DNA from: Archangium sp.
GTDB lineage: Bacteria > Myxococcota > Myxococcia > Myxococcales > Myxococcaceae
DNA length: 6,793 nucleotides
Direction of reading: 5' to 3'
NCBI GenBank assembly: GCA_016793585.1
Contig: JAEUJR010001139.1
Span: 1 to 6,793 of the forward strand
The translations under genes were made by a program, and so were the position numbers. Numbering within the stretch: position 1 is the first letter of the stretch; each line of letters opens with the position of its first letter. Shown here one piece after another: positions 6,190 to 6,793 of this stretch. The notes under the pieces are model-generated. The model was given only the letters and a program-made list of their open reading frames with translations. It did not search any database and was not told the origin of the DNA.

Positions 6190-6793
6190 ACGAGCTCACG
6201 GTTCGAATTCGGGCGGTGATGGCGAACCGGCTGTGGCGGGCCGGTTGGCTTGGGTACGTCGCGCTGCAGCTCGGTGTGCTGGCGTTTCCCGTGGCGCGCA
6301 TTCCCGGGTACGAGTTGTCGACGGCGCTCGGGCTGATCACCGCGATCATCGGCGGTGCGTTTGGCGTGGCGTTCGGGCGGCAGGAGTCGATGCGCGCGGT
6401 GACGGCCCCGCTTCGGCAGGCGGTGTTCGCAACGCTGGGCGCGGTGGTGATGTTGCTGGTGCCGGCGCTGCTGACGTTGCTGGTTGGAATCGCGCTGACG
6501 CTGATGACGCCGTGCAGTCCCTTCGATGCGATCGCGTTCTTCCCGGTGACGGTGGTGCCGGACGTCTTTGTGGTGGCCGCGCTGGGTGTGTGGATTGGGC
6601 TGCGGTTCCGCGGGTGGTGGCAGTTCGTGTTGTCGTGGTTCGGCGTGGTGCTCGCGAGCGCGATTCACACCTCGTGGCCGATCGTCTTCGGGCCGCAGGT
6701 GTCGGCGTGGAATCACCTGGCGGGGTTTCTGCCGGGCCCGCTGTACGACGAAGAGCTGCACCTGCCGGCGGCGTTGTTGTGGTTTCGGCTCGG
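6186..6793 (+). CDS. Multi-span membrane protein, 3' end cut by window
   Basis: The frame opens at ATG 6186 and stays open to the window end, giving 202 codons so far. The protein begins with a short cationic segment (MNELTVRIRAVMANRLWR). Hydrophobic segments follow at about 20-37, 47-64, 79-107, 115-138 and 145-168, suggesting about five spans. A Trp/Pro/Gly-rich stretch comes next (SAWNHLAGFLPGPLYDEELH, 173-192) that looks like a structured loop, then the start of another hydrophobic segment. C110 in TPCSP is the only cysteine seen. I cannot name a family; it could be a permease-like subunit or an N-terminal membrane domain of a longer enzyme. Codon bias is strong (many GTG, CTG, GCG), so coding status is good. 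The ATGA overlap with the upstream lipoprotein gene indicates translational coupling and that the two products probably act together in the envelope. Confidence 0.8.
   Translation, partial: MNELTVRIRAVMANRLWRAGWLGYVALQLGVLAFPVARIPGYELSTALGLITAIIGGAFGVAFGRQESMRAVTAPLRQAVFATLGAVVMLLVPALLTLLVGIALTLMTPCSPFDAIAFFPVTVVPDVFVVAALGVWIGLRFRGWWQFVLSWFGVVLASAIHTSWPIVFGPQVSAWNHLAGFLPGPLYDEELHLPAALLWFRL

Noticed and set aside
5619..6761. 380-codon - strand frame at the right end
   Set aside because: Composition dominated by Arg, His, Gln and Pro; it lies opposite two well-supported + strand genes.

Overview
The window looks like ordinary chromosome from a high-GC Gram-negative bacterium, most likely a myxobacterium (Myxococcota). 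The reasons are strong G/C preference at third codon positions, four lipoproteins among eight gene calls, an Asp/Gly-rich linker behind a lipobox, a myxococcal-type PilZ protein and an eight-cysteine-cluster lipoprotein. The lineage is inferred from gene style; there is no rRNA or other marker. I see no mobile element, CRISPR array, tRNA or rRNA.

Layout. Bases 1-123 hold the end of something unresolved plus a short hairpin. On the + strand, a membrane-anchored von Willebrand factor A (vWA) protein (124-1557) is followed 30 bases later by an unrecognised protein with a multi-span membrane domain and a long cytoplasmic helical region (1588-2889). Next is a small lipoprotein gene with the eight-cysteine-cluster pattern (2979-3236), interrupted by an in-frame TAG at codon 30. 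It converges on a - strand operon of three genes, read right to left: a PilZ c-di-GMP-binding protein (4891-5277), a DUF192 lipoprotein (4328-4894) whose GTG start overlaps the PilZ stop, and a seven-repeat beta-propeller lipoprotein (3239-4312). Divergent from PilZ, on the + strand, are an unrecognised lipoprotein (5338-6189) and a multi-span membrane protein (6186 onward, cut by the window end) that overlap by ATGA.

Functionally this is a cell-envelope neighbourhood: almost every product is predicted to be lipidated, exported or membrane-embedded. Only the PilZ protein appears cytoplasmic, and it could bring c-di-GMP control to the - strand operon. The three transcription units have no obvious shared pathway. 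The best candidates for something undescribed are the nonsense-interrupted eight-cysteine gene, the membrane/helical partner of the vWA protein, and the coupled lipoprotein/membrane-protein pair at the right edge.
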